From Lithobates sylvaticus (taxonomy: Eukaryota; Chordata; Amphibia; Anura; Ranidae), in assembly GCA_028564925.1 (NCBI GenBank), contig CM053033.1:203468107-203532106 (forward strand): a DNA stretch of 64,000 nt. The letters are read 5' to 3'. The notes beneath the pieces are model-generated. The model worked only from the letters and a program-made list of their open reading frames with translations, was not told where the DNA came from and did no database searches. How positions within the stretch are numbered: position 1 is the first letter of the stretch; each line of letters starts with the position of its first letter. This document shows positions 44,901 through 56,070 of the stretch, one piece after another. A program made the translations under genes and the position numbers.

Positions 44901-45146
44901 CTAAGAAAAACGTTTATTTTTTCAAACTTTTCAGTCTCTTTCCATTTGTTTAGCCATAAATAAAGAACCCAGTGGTGATTAAATAACACCAAAAAAAAGC
45001 TCTGTCTCAAAAAAATGATAAAAACGTCATATGGGTACAGTGTTACATGACCGCACAATTGTCATTCAACATGCGACAGCGCTGAAAGCTGAAAATTGGC
45101 CTGGGTAGGAAGGGGGTGAAAGTGCCCAGTATTGAAGTGGTTAAAG
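44901..45146 (+). mobile_element. Family C right-end fragment
   Basis: Contains TGATTAAATAACACC, CGCACAATTGTCATTC and GCGACAGCGCTGAAAGC, ending GAAGTGGTTAAAG. Confidence 0.6.
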
Positions 45147-45993
45147 CTATGCTCTGATTTGCTGCTCCGCTTGCATGAATTAGCCCTCGTTCACATGGGA
45201 GCGACTTGTTAATGCTATTGGACAGCTCAAATTGCAAGACAAGTCGCATCCTATTGCCGGTGTCTTGCAGAGAAAGTTCCCCCGGCGGATAAGGACCCCC
45301 CTGTACTGCGCAGGCGCAGCGCTTGCGCAGTACGACGCACAACGGAGTCTCCGAAAAAAGCCGAAGCTGAACACAGTCAGTCAGCTGTACACGGCGCCTG
45401 CGCACTACATTCTAACCTATGTCCAGGTTCGAACCCCACCATCCAAGTGGACATAGAGTTAGAACAAAAATATGCCGAGCGCAGTGAGGCCGTGCCCGAA
45501 GCGCAGCGAGCGAAGCGTGGAGAGGCGCCCTGTTACAGGCGCTGTATACAGCTGACTGACTGTGTTCAGCTTCGGCTATTTTCGGAGACTTCATTGTGCT
45601 TAGTACTGCTGCACAGTACAGGGGGTCCTTATCAGCCGGGAAGAACACCGGCAATCACACTATTCAAATTGGTGCGACGCCAACTTTGCGGTGCCTCAAT
45701 GATTTGAAAACGTAATTCCTGCGCTACTTTTGGCGATTTCGAGTGCGACTTGCATAGACGTGAAGCTGCACAGATATCTTCCAAGTCGCACCCAAAGTCA
45801 CACTCAAAATCACCAAAAGTAGCGCAGGAATTACTTTTTCAAGTCGTTGCGGCACCGCAAAGTCGGCGTCTCACCAATTTGAACAGTGCGATTGTCGGCA
45901 ATAGGATGCAATTTGTCATGCAGTTTGACCTGTCAAATCGCATGACAAGTCGCTCTAATTCATGCAAGCGGAGCAGCAAATCAGGGCATTGCT
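45147..45993. repeat. Large imperfect palindrome
   Basis: GATTTGCTGCTCCGCTTGCA at left pairs with GCAAGCGGAGCAGCAAATC at right. An inner pair is GCTGAACACAGTCAGTCAGC with its inverse near 45550-45580. The centre (about 45409-45465) is a smaller hairpin, CTATGTCCA/TGGACATAG. Looks like a MITE without protein. Confidence 0.65.
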
Positions 45994-47031
45994 TTAACCA
46001 CCTTAGACCCGCGCTATAGCCAAATGACGGCTACAGCACGGATCTGATGTGCTGGGACAACGTCTATTGACATCGTCCCGGCAACGAGCTGCCTGCGCGC
46101 CCCCTGAAGGGGGGTCTGTGAGACTCGCTGGATCACAGATCCGAGTAAGGGGTCGATCCCGACCCCTTACCACGTGATCAGCAGTCAGCCAATGATCATG
46201 TGAAAATAACCGAGACGGTAATCGGCTTTTTTTCCTGCTCGCGCTGACAGCGCGAGGAGAAAAAAAAAAAAGCCGATCACCGGCGGCAGTGAGAGGGACA
46301 TCAGTCCCTCTCACTGCAATATGCCCAGGGTCCATGGTGCCCTCCTTTAGATAATAAAAGTGCCCACTAGCTCCACCTGTCAGTGCCCACTAGCTCCACC
46401 TGTCAGTGCCCACAGTGCCATATGTCAGTGCCCACAGTGCCAGTGCTGCACATCAGTGTCACCTACCAGTGCTCATCAGTGTCCCCTACCAGTGCTCATC
46501 AGTGCCCCCTATCAGTGCCACCTATCAGTGCCCATCAGTGCCATCTATCAGTGCCCATCCGTGCCACCCATCCGTGCCCATCAGTGCCATCTTTGCTGTG
46601 CCCATCAGTACCGACTTATCTGTCCCCACCAGTGCAGCCTATCAGTGCCCACCAGTGCAGCTTATAAGTGCCCACCAGTGCAGCTTATCAGTGCCCACCA
46701 GTGCAGCCTATCAGTGCCGCCTCATCGGCGCATATCAATGAAGCAGAAAAATTACCTGTTTGCTAAATTTTATAACAAACTATTAAACATGATTTTATTT
46801 TTATTTTTAATTTTCCATCTTTTTTTATTTGTTTAGCAAAAAATAAAAACCCCAGCTGTGATTAAATACCACCAAAAGAAATCTCTATTTGTGGGGAAAA
46901 AATGGTAAAAATTTCATTTGGGTACAGTGTTGTATGACCGCGCAATTGTCATTCCAAGTGCGTCAGCGCCAAAAGCTGAAAATTGGTCTGGTCACGAGGG
47001 GGGTTTAAGTGCAAAGTAATCAGGTGGTTAA
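45994..47031 (+). mobile_element. Family C element with CAGTGCC tandem middle
   Basis: TTAACCACCTTAGACCCGCG to AATCAGGTGGTTAA. About 46365-46740 is a tandem of CAGTGCCCA/CCTATCAGTGCC units. The right part has the GACCGCGCAATTGTCATTC block. Confidence 0.8.
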
Positions 47032-47150
47032 CCACTTGAATACTGGGCACTTTCACCCCCTTCCTACCCAGGCCAATTTTCAGCTTTCAGTGCTTGTCAC
47101 ATTTCAACTTCGCACGATTTCAAAGCTGCAGTCAATATGAACGAGGGCTT
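47032..47150 (-). repeat. Family C left-end scrap
   Basis: CCACTTGAATACTGGGCAC and GGCCAATTTTCAGCTTTCAG match the end of family C in reverse. Followed by a palindrome end (GAACGAGGGCTTAG) related to 45180. Confidence 0.5.
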
Positions 47151-47256
47151 AGACACGAGATGTGAAAGGTGACCTGTAAAGGAACATTTTGTACTGTATA
47201 TGACAGTTGGCTTGTGAAGATAAAGCTATCACTAAGATCTTCGTCTTTTCTTTTAG

Positions 47257-48543
47257 AAGGGGACATATGCCGACTCATCTTAAGACTAAACCATTTGTCT
47301 GCATGGAGCTCGGGTGCAATAAAAGCTACTGTGGTTCTAGATCCTTGAAGAGACATCTTGCCGTTCACCATGGACAGTACACAAGGAATAACGACAGTGC
47401 TATGGGTGCCACTCGCAAAGAATTGCAGAAAAGCAAACAGCCTAAGTCATTCTCTCTTTTATCGTCAAGCAGTAAGGTGGAGACAGTTCCTTCTCAACCA
47501 TCGTTTTCTGACATGGAACTTACCCGGTACAGGATGATGAACAGGAGCTCACAGGGACGGGTGGTGTCAAAGGTGGGCATCCGAGATCCAAGTGAAAGTT
47601 CTGTTCCTCGGACTGTTGCAATAAATGGAAATAAGGTGGTACCAGAATATACATGTGCCACTTTAAACACAACCAGCCAGGTCTCGGAGGACCCAGAAGC
47701 TCTTTTATACCCGGTTCTAGATGCAGATTGTCTGGGAATTCAGCCTGATCAAGCCATAACAAATCCTGAACATCGCATGTTTGGGTCTTCTGCAGCTGGA
47801 CCTTTGCAGTGTTTGGTCCAGAATAATTTAAATGGGCAACCAGTGGATGGTAACTTCAACAAACCAGTAGAAAAGTATGTGACCACTGTTGGTACATCAG
47901 AGGACATGCCACTAGGTGACCAAAACCAGAAAACACTGGTCACCTTCTCTTCAACCCAACAAGGTTCTACACAAGTCACTCTTCCGACTTATGAAAGTTC
48001 CCAGTTACTAAATCATCAGCAGCTCTTTATTGCCTTGGTGGACTTACAGCCATTACTTTCTGAAGAACAGGCACAGAGTCATCCTACACTGACAAACCAC
48101 CATTATCTTCCAGTAATCATTAGCAGGCCCATCACACCACAGAAGGACAGAAGATGTACAAATGGTCAACAAATGGATGCATTTCCAAAGGCTGATAGCT
48201 GGAAGTCAATCACTCAAGTTGCAGAGCAGGCTGTATGGTCAGATATGTGTGATGCAGACTCTTCTCTTTGTTCTGATCCTTTCACAAGTATCGGAAGGCA
48301 GAAAGAACAGCAACTTGCAGATGGTCTTCTTTCAAATGCTTTCACATGTAGTCAGCCGACAAGCAACAAAAGTAGAACTGATCAGAAACCTGGAAGCCAT
48401 CACCAAAACTCATCTCTCAGTAAGAAGCCCACTATGCCGGCAGACAATACGGTTTCTCCAAGCCAGGTTGCAATGGAGTCTTTGTTCTTCTCACCAAAAT
48501 TGCCGGATGAAAAGAAAAACTCAGAAATTGCGATTTTCAAAAG
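47257..48543 (+). CDS. znf541: ZNF541 large exon with end of finger 2 and finger 3
   Basis: Acceptor CTTTTCTTTTAG at 47256. The first base completes CTA (Leu), then RGHMPTHLKTKPFVC finishes finger 2. Finger 3 follows: CMELGCNKSYCGSRSLKRHL plus AVHHG (C-x4-C-x12-H). This matches human ZNF541 (GHMLTHQKTKPFVC, GCSKSYC, SLRRH). The remaining roughly 390 residues are serine-, glutamine- and threonine-rich and look disordered, as in the mammalian protein. The frame would stop with TAG at 48560-48562, but the protein should continue to ELM2/SANT, so it is spliced. Donor GTTTCA at 48544 leaves phase 2 and fits the next exon. Introns on both sides are packed with repeats. Confidence 0.92.
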
Positions 48544-48924
48544 GTTTCAGGCAAGTGAATAGCACCAAATGACTTATAACTCTGGGGCGGGGGTAGCAAG
48601 TAGACATGTGCACTGATAGTTTTTTTGCTTTTTTCGGAAAAACAAAAATTTGGATTTTCACATTTTCAAATTTAGAGTTTTTGGATTTTCGGATTTCAGG
48701 GGAATTCGGAATTTCGAAATTTCAATTTTCGGATTTTCAGAAATTAAAAAATTTGAAAATCTGGAAAAAAGAAAGAAAATCAGTAAAGTTCAAAATAATA
48801 ACTACCGTATTTATCGGCGTATAACACGCACCCCAAGTTTAAGAGGGAATTTAAAAGAAAAAAACTTTTAGGAGGGAAGTTTAAGGAAAAAAACTTACAT
48901 TTAAATGCCCATTATTGCAGCCTT

Positions 48925-49082
48925 ATCAGTGTCATTTGCAGCCTTCCATTGCAGCCCTGTCTGTCATTTGCAGCCTTCCATTGCAGCCCTGTCTGTCATT
49001 TGCAGCCTTCCATTGCAGCCCTGTCTGTCATTTGCAGCCTTCCATTGCAGCCCTGTCTGTCATTTGCAGCCTTCCATGTCAA
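48925..49082. repeat. 32-bp tandem repeat inside family E
   Basis: About five units containing TTTGCAGCCTTCCATTGCAG and CCCTGTCTGTCA, nearly identical. Confidence 0.88.
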
Positions 49083-49114
49083 TTGGAGCCTTATCAGTGT
49101 CTTTTTTCTTTTAA

Positions 49115-49390
49115 AAATGGCGCCGCCGAGATACAGAGCGGATGTCCTTTGTATCTCGGCGGCGCTCGGTAGTTCTCGGCTGTTCTTGGCGGCTTTCGTG
49201 TATTTTCGGCCGCACTCGGCCGTTCTCGGCTATCTTCGGCCGCACTCGGCCGTTCTCGGCAGCTTTCGGCTTTCCGAAAGCCGACGAGGATTGCCGAGTG
49301 CGGCCGAAAATAGCCGAGAACGGCCGAAGATAGCCGAGATCGGCCGAAGATACCCGAAAGCCGCCGAGAACGGCAGAAGAGGTTACAAAC
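49115..49390. repeat. Long GC hairpin (TCGGCCG motif)
   Basis: Repeated CTCGGCCGTTCTCGGC on the left and GCCGAGAACGGCCGA on the right fold around GGCTTTCCGAAAGCC at about 49268-49282. Arms are roughly 100 bp. Confidence 0.85.
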
Positions 49391-50034
49391 GGCGGGGGAT
49401 CGGCGTATAACACGCACCCCCAATTTTCCCCCTGATTTTAAGGGGAAAAAAGTGCGTGTTATACGCCGATAAATACGGTAACTATTAAATTATAGTTATT
49501 GGAATTTCCTTTCAAATTTGGCTGTTTGGCATTCGTTATTTCGGATAATTCGTAACTTTGGATAAATTTGTACTCGTTATATTCACTAACAGCCAAATTT
49601 GAAAGGAAATTCTAATACCTATAATTAAATATTTATTATTAGTTAGTTATTATTTCAGATTTTCGTGTTTTCTAATTTTCAGATTTTCATTCTTTTGAAT
49701 TTTCCAATTTTCATTTTTATTCTTGGATTTTCAAATTTCCAAATTTTTGAATTTTTAAATTTATGAAATTTCGAATATTCTAATTTCCAAAATTTCCAAT
49801 TTTCAGAAATTTGAAAATTCGGAGATTTGTAATTTCTTAAATTCGTAATTTTTGTGAATTTGTAATTTCGGAAATTAGAAAATTTGAGAACATTCGTAAA
49901 TTCGAAGTTCGTAATTTTGTAAATTCGTAATTTCGTAAATTCTTAATTTCGGAAATTTCGGAATTAACAAATTTGTCAAAATTTGTCAAAAAATTAATTC
50001 GAAATTAAACAAATTGCACATGTCTAATAGCAAG

Positions 50035-50267
50035 TGAGAGGGATTCTGTAGTTGTCTAACATGTAACACGGATCTCTAAAAACAGTTCTTTGAAATGGAC
50101 CACTGGGCAGAAATGATGCCATTAGAACAGCAGTTTCTGTTTTTCTGAGTGCTCCTTTATAACCTGATGATCCTGCCAGAAGATTCATTGCTTTTCTCTT
50201 TCCTTAGACAAGGTGATAATAGTTTTTGTTCTGCAGTGAAATCACACAGCATTGTGGTCACCCAAGA
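50035..50267. other. Unassigned intron sequence
   Basis: No feature supported. Confidence 0.35.
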
Positions 50268-51118
50268 TTAACCACTTCAGCCCTGGAAGGTTTACCCCCC
50301 TTCATGACCAGGCCATTTTTTTTTGCAATACGGCACTGCATTACTTTAACTGACAATTCATCAATTTAGGCCAATATGTATTCTGCTACATATTTTTGGT
50401 AAAAGAATCCCAATAAGCGTATATTGATTGGTTTGCACAAAAGTTATAGCTACAAACTATGGTATATACTTACTGAATTTTTATTTTTATGTTTTTACTA
50501 GTAATAGGGCCGAGCAGCAATTTTTAGCGGGATTGTGACATTGCAGCGGACAAATCTGCCACTAAGGCCCCTTTCACACTGGGGCGCTTTGCAGGCGCTA
50601 CATCACAAAAATAGCACCTGCAAAGCGCCCTGAAACAGCCGCTGCTGTGTCTGCAGTGTGAAAGCCCCGAGGGCTTTCAGACTGGAGCGGTGCACTTGCA
50701 GGACGCTGAAAAATGTCCTGCAAGCCACATCTTTGGTGCGCTGTAGGAGCGGTGTATTTACCGCTCCTAAAGCGCCCCTTCCCATTGAAAACAATGGGGC
50801 AGCGCTGCAAACCCGCCTGCAAAGTGCCGCTGCAGCAGGCAGTTTCAACCCTTTTTCGGCCGCTAGCGGGGGTTAAAACCGCACCGCTAGTGGCTGAATA
50901 GCCCTGCTAAAATGACGGTAAAGCGCCGCTAAATATAGCGCCGCTTTACCGCCAGTGCCTGCAAAGCTTCAGTGACACTTTTTTGGGACCAGTGACACTA
51001 ATACAGTGATCAGTGCTAAAAAAAATGCACTGTCACTGTATTAATGACACTAGCAGGGAAGGGGTTAACATCAGGGGTAATCAAAGGGTTAATTGTGCCC
51101 CTAGGGAGTGCTTTCTAA
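50268..51118 (-). mobile_element. Family C element, right end unclear, with family B inserted
   Basis: TTAACCACTTCAGCCCTGG at left. Contains TTGGTTTGCACAAAAGTTAT and GGGACCAGTGACACTAATAC. A family B MITE splits it at 50566. The right end blurs after GAAGGGGTTAACATC. Confidence 0.68.
50566..50965. mobile_element. Family B MITE nested in family C, right end lost
   Basis: Left GGCCCCTTTCACACTGGGGC after TAA; interior GGCCGCTAGCGGGGGTT and CATTGAAAACAATGGGG. Right terminus degraded into GCCAGTGCCTGC. Confidence 0.75.
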
Positions 51119-51324
51119 TTGCAAATTTTTTTTAAAAGCCCTGCATGCTGCAATTTTACTGCACCAAAAAATGCACTTAACTGAATGGAAAACGCAGAAT
51201 AAACACACCCACAGTTGTGTTTTTGGAGTCACGTGTCCTATTTTCACAGGTGCCAAATGCACCGGAAAAGCACATATGCATTTTTACCTCGTTTTTGCAA
51301 TTGAGCAGTGTGAAAACAGCCTAA

Positions 51325-51750
51325 AGCCCCATACACACGCGCGGATTATCCGAGGACCAGGTCCGTCAGACCATGTCCGTCATACTTTGTCTGATGTTGG
51401 TGTTGCATACACACGGTCGGACAAAGTTGTCGGAAAATCCGATCATTCTGAACGTGGTGACGTTTGTTGCCTACGACGGGACTACGTAGAGGCTGGTAGC
51501 CAATAGCTTTGGTCTTGTAATGTGATCTGAGCATGCGTAGCACTTTGTCCGGTCGGACTACCATACACACGATCGGATTTGGTGTGATCGGACCGTGTTG
51601 TCGGAAAATCTATCCAGCAGGAGATAGGACTTTGTCCGTCGGACAATACGACGTACACTGTCCGATAGTGCATACACACGGTCTGATTTTTCAACAACAT
51701 TGTCCGATCGGACAGAATCCATGCGAAAATCCGACCGTGTGTATGGGGCT
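51325..51750. mobile_element. Family A variant MITE (AGCCCCATACACACG ends)
   Basis: TAA both sides; ends AGCCCCATACACACGCGCGG and CGACCGTGTGTATGGGGCT. Interior shares GAACGTGGTGACGTT and GGTAGCCAATAGCTTTGGTC with 8818-9239. Confidence 0.87.
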
Positions 51751-51753
51751 TAA

Positions 51754-52435
51754 CAGTTGTGCTTGTGTCAGCACTGTATAACATGTATGTAGCTGCATGC
51801 AATATACAGTACAGCACTGTGTTCTGACAGTAGAACCTTGTCCTGCTTCTGGAACAAAACCAAATCAAGCGGAGCACTGCTTAGCCATTCAGAGGGAGCT
51901 TTGTTTTTTTTCAGAATTAATACAGGGGTTCCTCTGATTGGCTGCGGTGGAGGGGTGGGAAGATGATGTCAGGGTCTCCACCTCAGCCAGTCAGAGGAAG
52001 CCTTGTATTCATTCAGAAGAAAACAAAGCTTCCTCTGAATGGATGAGCAGCACTGATTCTGTTTTGTTCTAAAAACAGGAATGGAAGTCTTTGTCCTGCT
52101 GCTGAAACCCAGCAGGATATACTGTATGTAGTTGATGCTATATACAGTTTATACATATCTGACAGCAAGCACACCTGTTAGTGAGTGAAATAGTACATTT
52201 TAACTTTGTTTAACTACCACTTCCAGAATGGCAGCCCACATTTTTCCTTCATGACAAGTTTATTCTGATTTGATTTGGGTAATAAATTGATTTGTTTGCG
52301 TGTGTAAATGGATTTCCAGATTTCTGTATTGAAGACAGAGTGGTGGACAGATTTGGTGGACAGTGGGATGTTTTTGAGTGGATATTCAAACAATTCTTTA
52401 GCTTACATAATTAGCACATTCTTTTCACCAAAAAA
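51754..52435. other. Unassigned, possible decayed palindrome
   Basis: AAACAAAGCTTCCTCTGA and inverse TCAGAGGAAGC lie near 52010-52040 and 51885-51995, and ATACAGTACAGC / GCTATATACAG flank. Probably a MITE remnant. No gene. Confidence 0.35.
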
Positions 52436-52439
52436 AGTC

Positions 52440-52925
52440 TTTACAGTGGTGTTGCCACCAAAAAAAAAAAAAATTGACTTAAAAATCATTAAAAAAAAGA
52501 AAAAAAAAATAATTGGAAAAAAAAAATTTTTTTTACTCACCTCTAAATGCCTGTTTCTAGGGGGTCCCTCGTAGTCTGCCACCTTCATTGCCCGGGCAAT
52601 GACGTCACTTCCCCTAGGCGCCGCACAGTCATCTGTAACCTGTCATGTGTCCCAGATGAGTGAGCGTCAAATCGCGGAGCACAGCGCTGCTCGCGCATGC
52701 GCAATGGGTGCCCGGCTGTGAAGACACAGCCGGGTGCCCACATTAATATTGCCGGCGCTGCGAGCGGAGCGGGGAACGAGGGGGGGTCTCGTTCCCCCGC
52801 ATCGCTGGACCCGGGGACAGGTAAGTGTCCGATTATTAAAAGTCAGCAGCTGCAGTATTTGTAGCTGCTGACTTTTAATTTTTTTTTTTTTTGTGGGCCC
52901 TCCTCTTTAGAGAAGAGTTGGTAGC
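52440..52925 (-). mobile_element. Family N MITE, inverted copy
   Basis: Reverse of 42823-43300. GACAGGTAAGTGTCCGATTA then AAAAGTCAGCAGCTGCAG and its inverse. Contains GCGCATGCGCAATG and GTGTCCCAGATGAG. A-runs at the left edge. Confidence 0.72.
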
Positions 52926-52951
52926 CTTGACCCCATACCCTGAAACTCAAG

Positions 52952-53899
52952 TTAACCACATAAGCCCCGGACCATTTGGCTGGCCAAAGACCAGAGCACT
53001 TTTTGCGATTCTGCACTGCGTCGCTTTAACTGACAATTGCGCGGTCGTGTGACGTGGCTCCCAAACAAAACTGACGTCCTTTTGTTCCCCACAAATAGAG
53101 CTTTCTTTTGGTGGTTTTTGATCACCTCTGCGGTTTTTATTTTTTGCGCTATAAACAAAAAAATAGCGACAATTTTTAAAAAAAAACTAATTTTTAACTT
53201 TTTGCTATAATAAACATCCCCAAAAAAGATATAAAAACGTTTTTTTTCCCTCAGTTTAGGCCGATACGTATTCCTCTATATATTTTTGGTAAAAATAAGC
53301 GTTTATTGATTGGTTTGCCTAAAAATTATAGCGTCTACAAACTAGGGGATAGTTTTATGGCATTTTTATTAATAATTTTTTTACTAGTAATGGTGGCGAT
53401 CAGCAATTTTGATTGCAACTGCGACATTATGGAGGACAGGTCGGACAATTTTGACACATTTTTGGGACCATTCATATTCATACAGCGATCAGTGCGATTA
53501 AAAATGCATTGATTAATGTGTAAATGTGACTGGCAGTTAAGGGGTTAACACTAGGTGGCGCTGTAGGGGTTAAGTGTGTCCTAGGGAGTGATTCTAACTT
53601 TGGGGGGAGGGGCTACGTGTAACACATCACTGAGCACCGCTCCCGATTACAGGGAGCTGTGATCAGTGACACTGTCACTAGGCAGAATGGGGAAATGCTT
53701 GTTTACAATAGCATTTCCCCGTTCTTCTCTGTGCGACGAGTGCGGGTATCCCCGCGGACATCGAGTCCGCGGGACCTGCGATCCTACTCATGGAGCTTGC
53801 GGCGATGTCGCGTTCAAAGGGATGTACAGGTACACACATTTGCGCAGCCGTGCCATTCTGTCGACGTACATCTACATGCGGCGATCGGGAACCGATTAA
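52952..53899 (-). mobile_element. Family C element, left arm of a giant inverted repeat
   Basis: TTAACCACATAAGCCCCGG to ACCGATTAA. Contains GACCGC/GCGGTCGTGTGACG, GGCCGATACGTATTC. Opposite in direction to 54355-55309. Confidence 0.78.
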
Positions 53900-54358
53900 A
53901 GTGGAACTTCAGTCATTTTTTCATCTTTCCATCTATTAAATCTTCTGCCCTTTTTGTTTTAACTTTGGATACTAAAACATTTTTTTCTGCCAATAAATAC
54001 TTTATACAGCCCACTTTCTTGTCTGGTAAAAAGCCTAGGCTTATGAAATCATGCACAGCTCTCTCTCTCCCTCTCGTAAGAGTTTGCCAGAAAGGGAGGG
54101 GGGATTAGTCATAAGAGGGACAATGAGAGCTGCAGAGCTGGAGGTGTGCCACTATAAATCCAGGAAGTGAACAGGCTTCAGCTGCCCACAGTTAAAATGG
54201 TTGCAGCCAGACTCAGTGAAGGGAGATTTCTGTAGCATATTTGGCAAGTACAGAATCACAGTATATATGAAAAAAAAAGGAAAGTGGTTGGAGGGAAGCT
54301 TCAGAATGGCAAAGATGTTTATTACAAATCATGTGTGCAGACTGCAGTTCCTCTTTAA
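53896..54358. mobile_element. Family N MITE joining two family C copies
   Basis: TTAAAGTGGAACTTCAGTC to CTGCAGTTCCTCTTTAA. It shares its terminal TTAA with the family C elements on both sides. Confidence 0.65.
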
Positions 54359-55309
54359 CCGCTTGCCGACCAGCCGCCGCCATTTCACTGCGGCAGGTCA
54401 GCACGATCGCGCAAACCGTCGTAGCTGTACGTTGGCTTGCGGGATCGGGATAGCAGGCACACGCCCGCTGCACAGCGGCGGTGCCGATGCTTGTGGCCGA
54501 TGGTCGCGATCACAAGCAGGAGAAACAGAACAGGGATGAGTGTGTGTAAACCCACACTTCCTTGTTCTGTTCTGAGAGGAGTGACAGATCGTGTGTTCCT
54601 ATTAGCTAGGAACCACGATCCGTCACTTCCTCTAGTCAGTCCCCTCCCCCTTCAGTTAGAAACACAAACAGGGAACACAGTTAACCCCTTGATCGCCCCC
54701 TAGTGTTAACCCCTTCCCTGACAGTGACATTTATACAGTAATCAGTGCATTTTTATAGCACTAATTGCTGTATAAATGCCAATGGTCCAAAAAATGTGTC
54801 CGATGTGTCCGCCATAATGTCGCAGTTCCGATAAAAATCACAGATCGCCGCCATTACTAGTAAAAAAAAAATTTTTTTAAATGCTATAAGTCTATGCCCT
54901 ATTTTGTAGACGCTATAACTTTTGTGCAAACCAATCAATATATGCTTATTGCGATTTTTTTTTTTTTTACCAAAAATATGTAGAAGAATACATATCGGCC
55001 TAAACTTAGAAAAAATTACCTTTTTTTTAAAAAAAATGGGGATATTTATTATAGCAAAAAGTACAAAATATTGTGTTTTTTTCAAAATTGTCGCTCTATT
55101 TTTGTTTATAGCGCAAAAAATTAAAACCGCAGAGGTGATCAAATACCACCAAAAGAAAGCTCTATTTGTGAGAAAAAAAGAGTGTCAATTTTGTTTGGGT
55201 GCAGCGGTCACACGACCGCGCAATTGCCAGTTAAAGCGACGCAGTGCCAAATCGCAAAAAAATGGCCTGGTCATTCAGCAGCCAAATCTTCCGGGGCTGA
55301 CGTGGTTAA
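54355..55309 (+). mobile_element. Family C element, right arm of a giant inverted repeat
   Basis: TTAACCGCTTGCCGACCAGC to GGGCTGACGTGGTTAA. Contains TTTGTGCAAACCAATC and CACACGACCGCGCAATTG. Confidence 0.8.
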
Positions 55310-55805
55310 CAAGTATGGAACATGAAAGGGTGTACGGTTCTGCAGTACCCATTTAGTACCACAAGATGGTGCCGGTGGGCACAAAAACATGAATGAGACA
55401 CTTCTGTTTACCATTTGCATGCATGAATGAAATCTATGATAACACAATTCAAACAGTTTAATGAATGTAGGCTAGGACAAGGAGTCTCTACTGTTTTTTC
55501 ACTGGTGTGCTATTTATTTTAGAAAGAAAATACAAATGAGCTTCCTATTGAAGAAAGAGGGGGCACTGACACTGCCGAGAGGTAATCCATAGGTAGAATG
55601 AGGTCAGAGATACGTACGTTTTTTTTTTTTTAATCTATTTGTTTTTTGGTAGATTTTGTTACAAAAAGTAATGGCCAACAATATCCTCAAAAGAGAATTT
55701 TTAAAATAAGTTTACAAAACTAATTTGGAAATTGCTTTATTCTCTCATCCCGCCATCTTCTTCCTCCTCTTCTACTCCACGTTTCTACAATACATTATTA
55801 CACCT
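55310..55805. other. Unassigned intron sequence
   Basis: No gene or repeat recognised; T-run at 55620. Confidence 0.35.
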
Positions 55806-56070
55806 TAGACCCCTTTCACACTGGGGCGTTTTTCATGTTTAACGTTAAAAAAAGCGCCTGTAAAGCGATTGAAAGAAGCCTCATCTGCAATGACACTGGC
55901 AGTGATCACACCAAAAAAAAAAAGAAAACCCCAGACTGGCTGGTTGTACTGAAATCAATTGATAGATCAACTTCAATACAACCAGCCTGCCCATAGACAG
56001 ATTGAAATTTGTGCGGTGCCTGGTGAACTGGCTGAATTTTGATCTGTCTATGGCCGGCTTTATACTTGCT
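55806..56070. repeat. Fragments of family B and a CCATAGAC-type MITE
   Basis: CCCCTTTCACACTGGGGCG at 55811 starts a family B copy that soon stops. AACCAGCCTGCCCATAGAC at about 55979 and GTCTATGGCCGGCTTTATAC at 56046 are inverted ends of a second type, seen again at 60.1 and 63.2 kb. Confidence 0.5.

Larger units (their letters stand above)
39237..47256 (+). other. znf541: ZNF541 intron splitting zinc finger 2, 8.0 kb
   Basis: Interrupts the second finger. Holds a family E palindrome, a family A MITE, TTAAAG-ended MITEs, a family L repeat and a family C element. It ends CTTCGTCTTTTCTTTTAG. No further exon seen. Confidence 0.7.
48805..49478. mobile_element. Family E palindromic MITE (CCGTATTTATCGG ends) inside family K
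   Basis: TA on both sides; ends CCGTATTTATCGGCGTATAA and TTATACGCCGATAAATACGG. Family K at 63825-63845 reads AATAATAACTAACTATTAAA, the uninterrupted site, so the duplication is TA. Interior: five 32-bp units (48925-49080) and a large GC hairpin. Confidence 0.9.
48601..50026. mobile_element. hAT-like MITE, 8-bp duplication (family K)
   Basis: Ends TAGACATGTGCA and TGCACATGTCTA. Flanks GTAGCAAG and ATAGCAAG match at 7 of 8 bases, the duplication length of hAT transposons. Interior is an A/T-rich swarm of AAATTTCGAAATTT motifs. A family E element sits inside. A second copy begins near 63680. Confidence 0.82.

Noticed and set aside
45409-45465. tRNA gene at the B-box-like motif
   Set aside because: No A-box, acceptor stem or cloverleaf; the surrounding pairing is that of a MITE palindrome.
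48551-48562. Use of the GC donor at 48551 as the main splice site
   Set aside because: Its phase leads to an early stop with the next exon, whereas the GT donor seven bases before keeps the frame.
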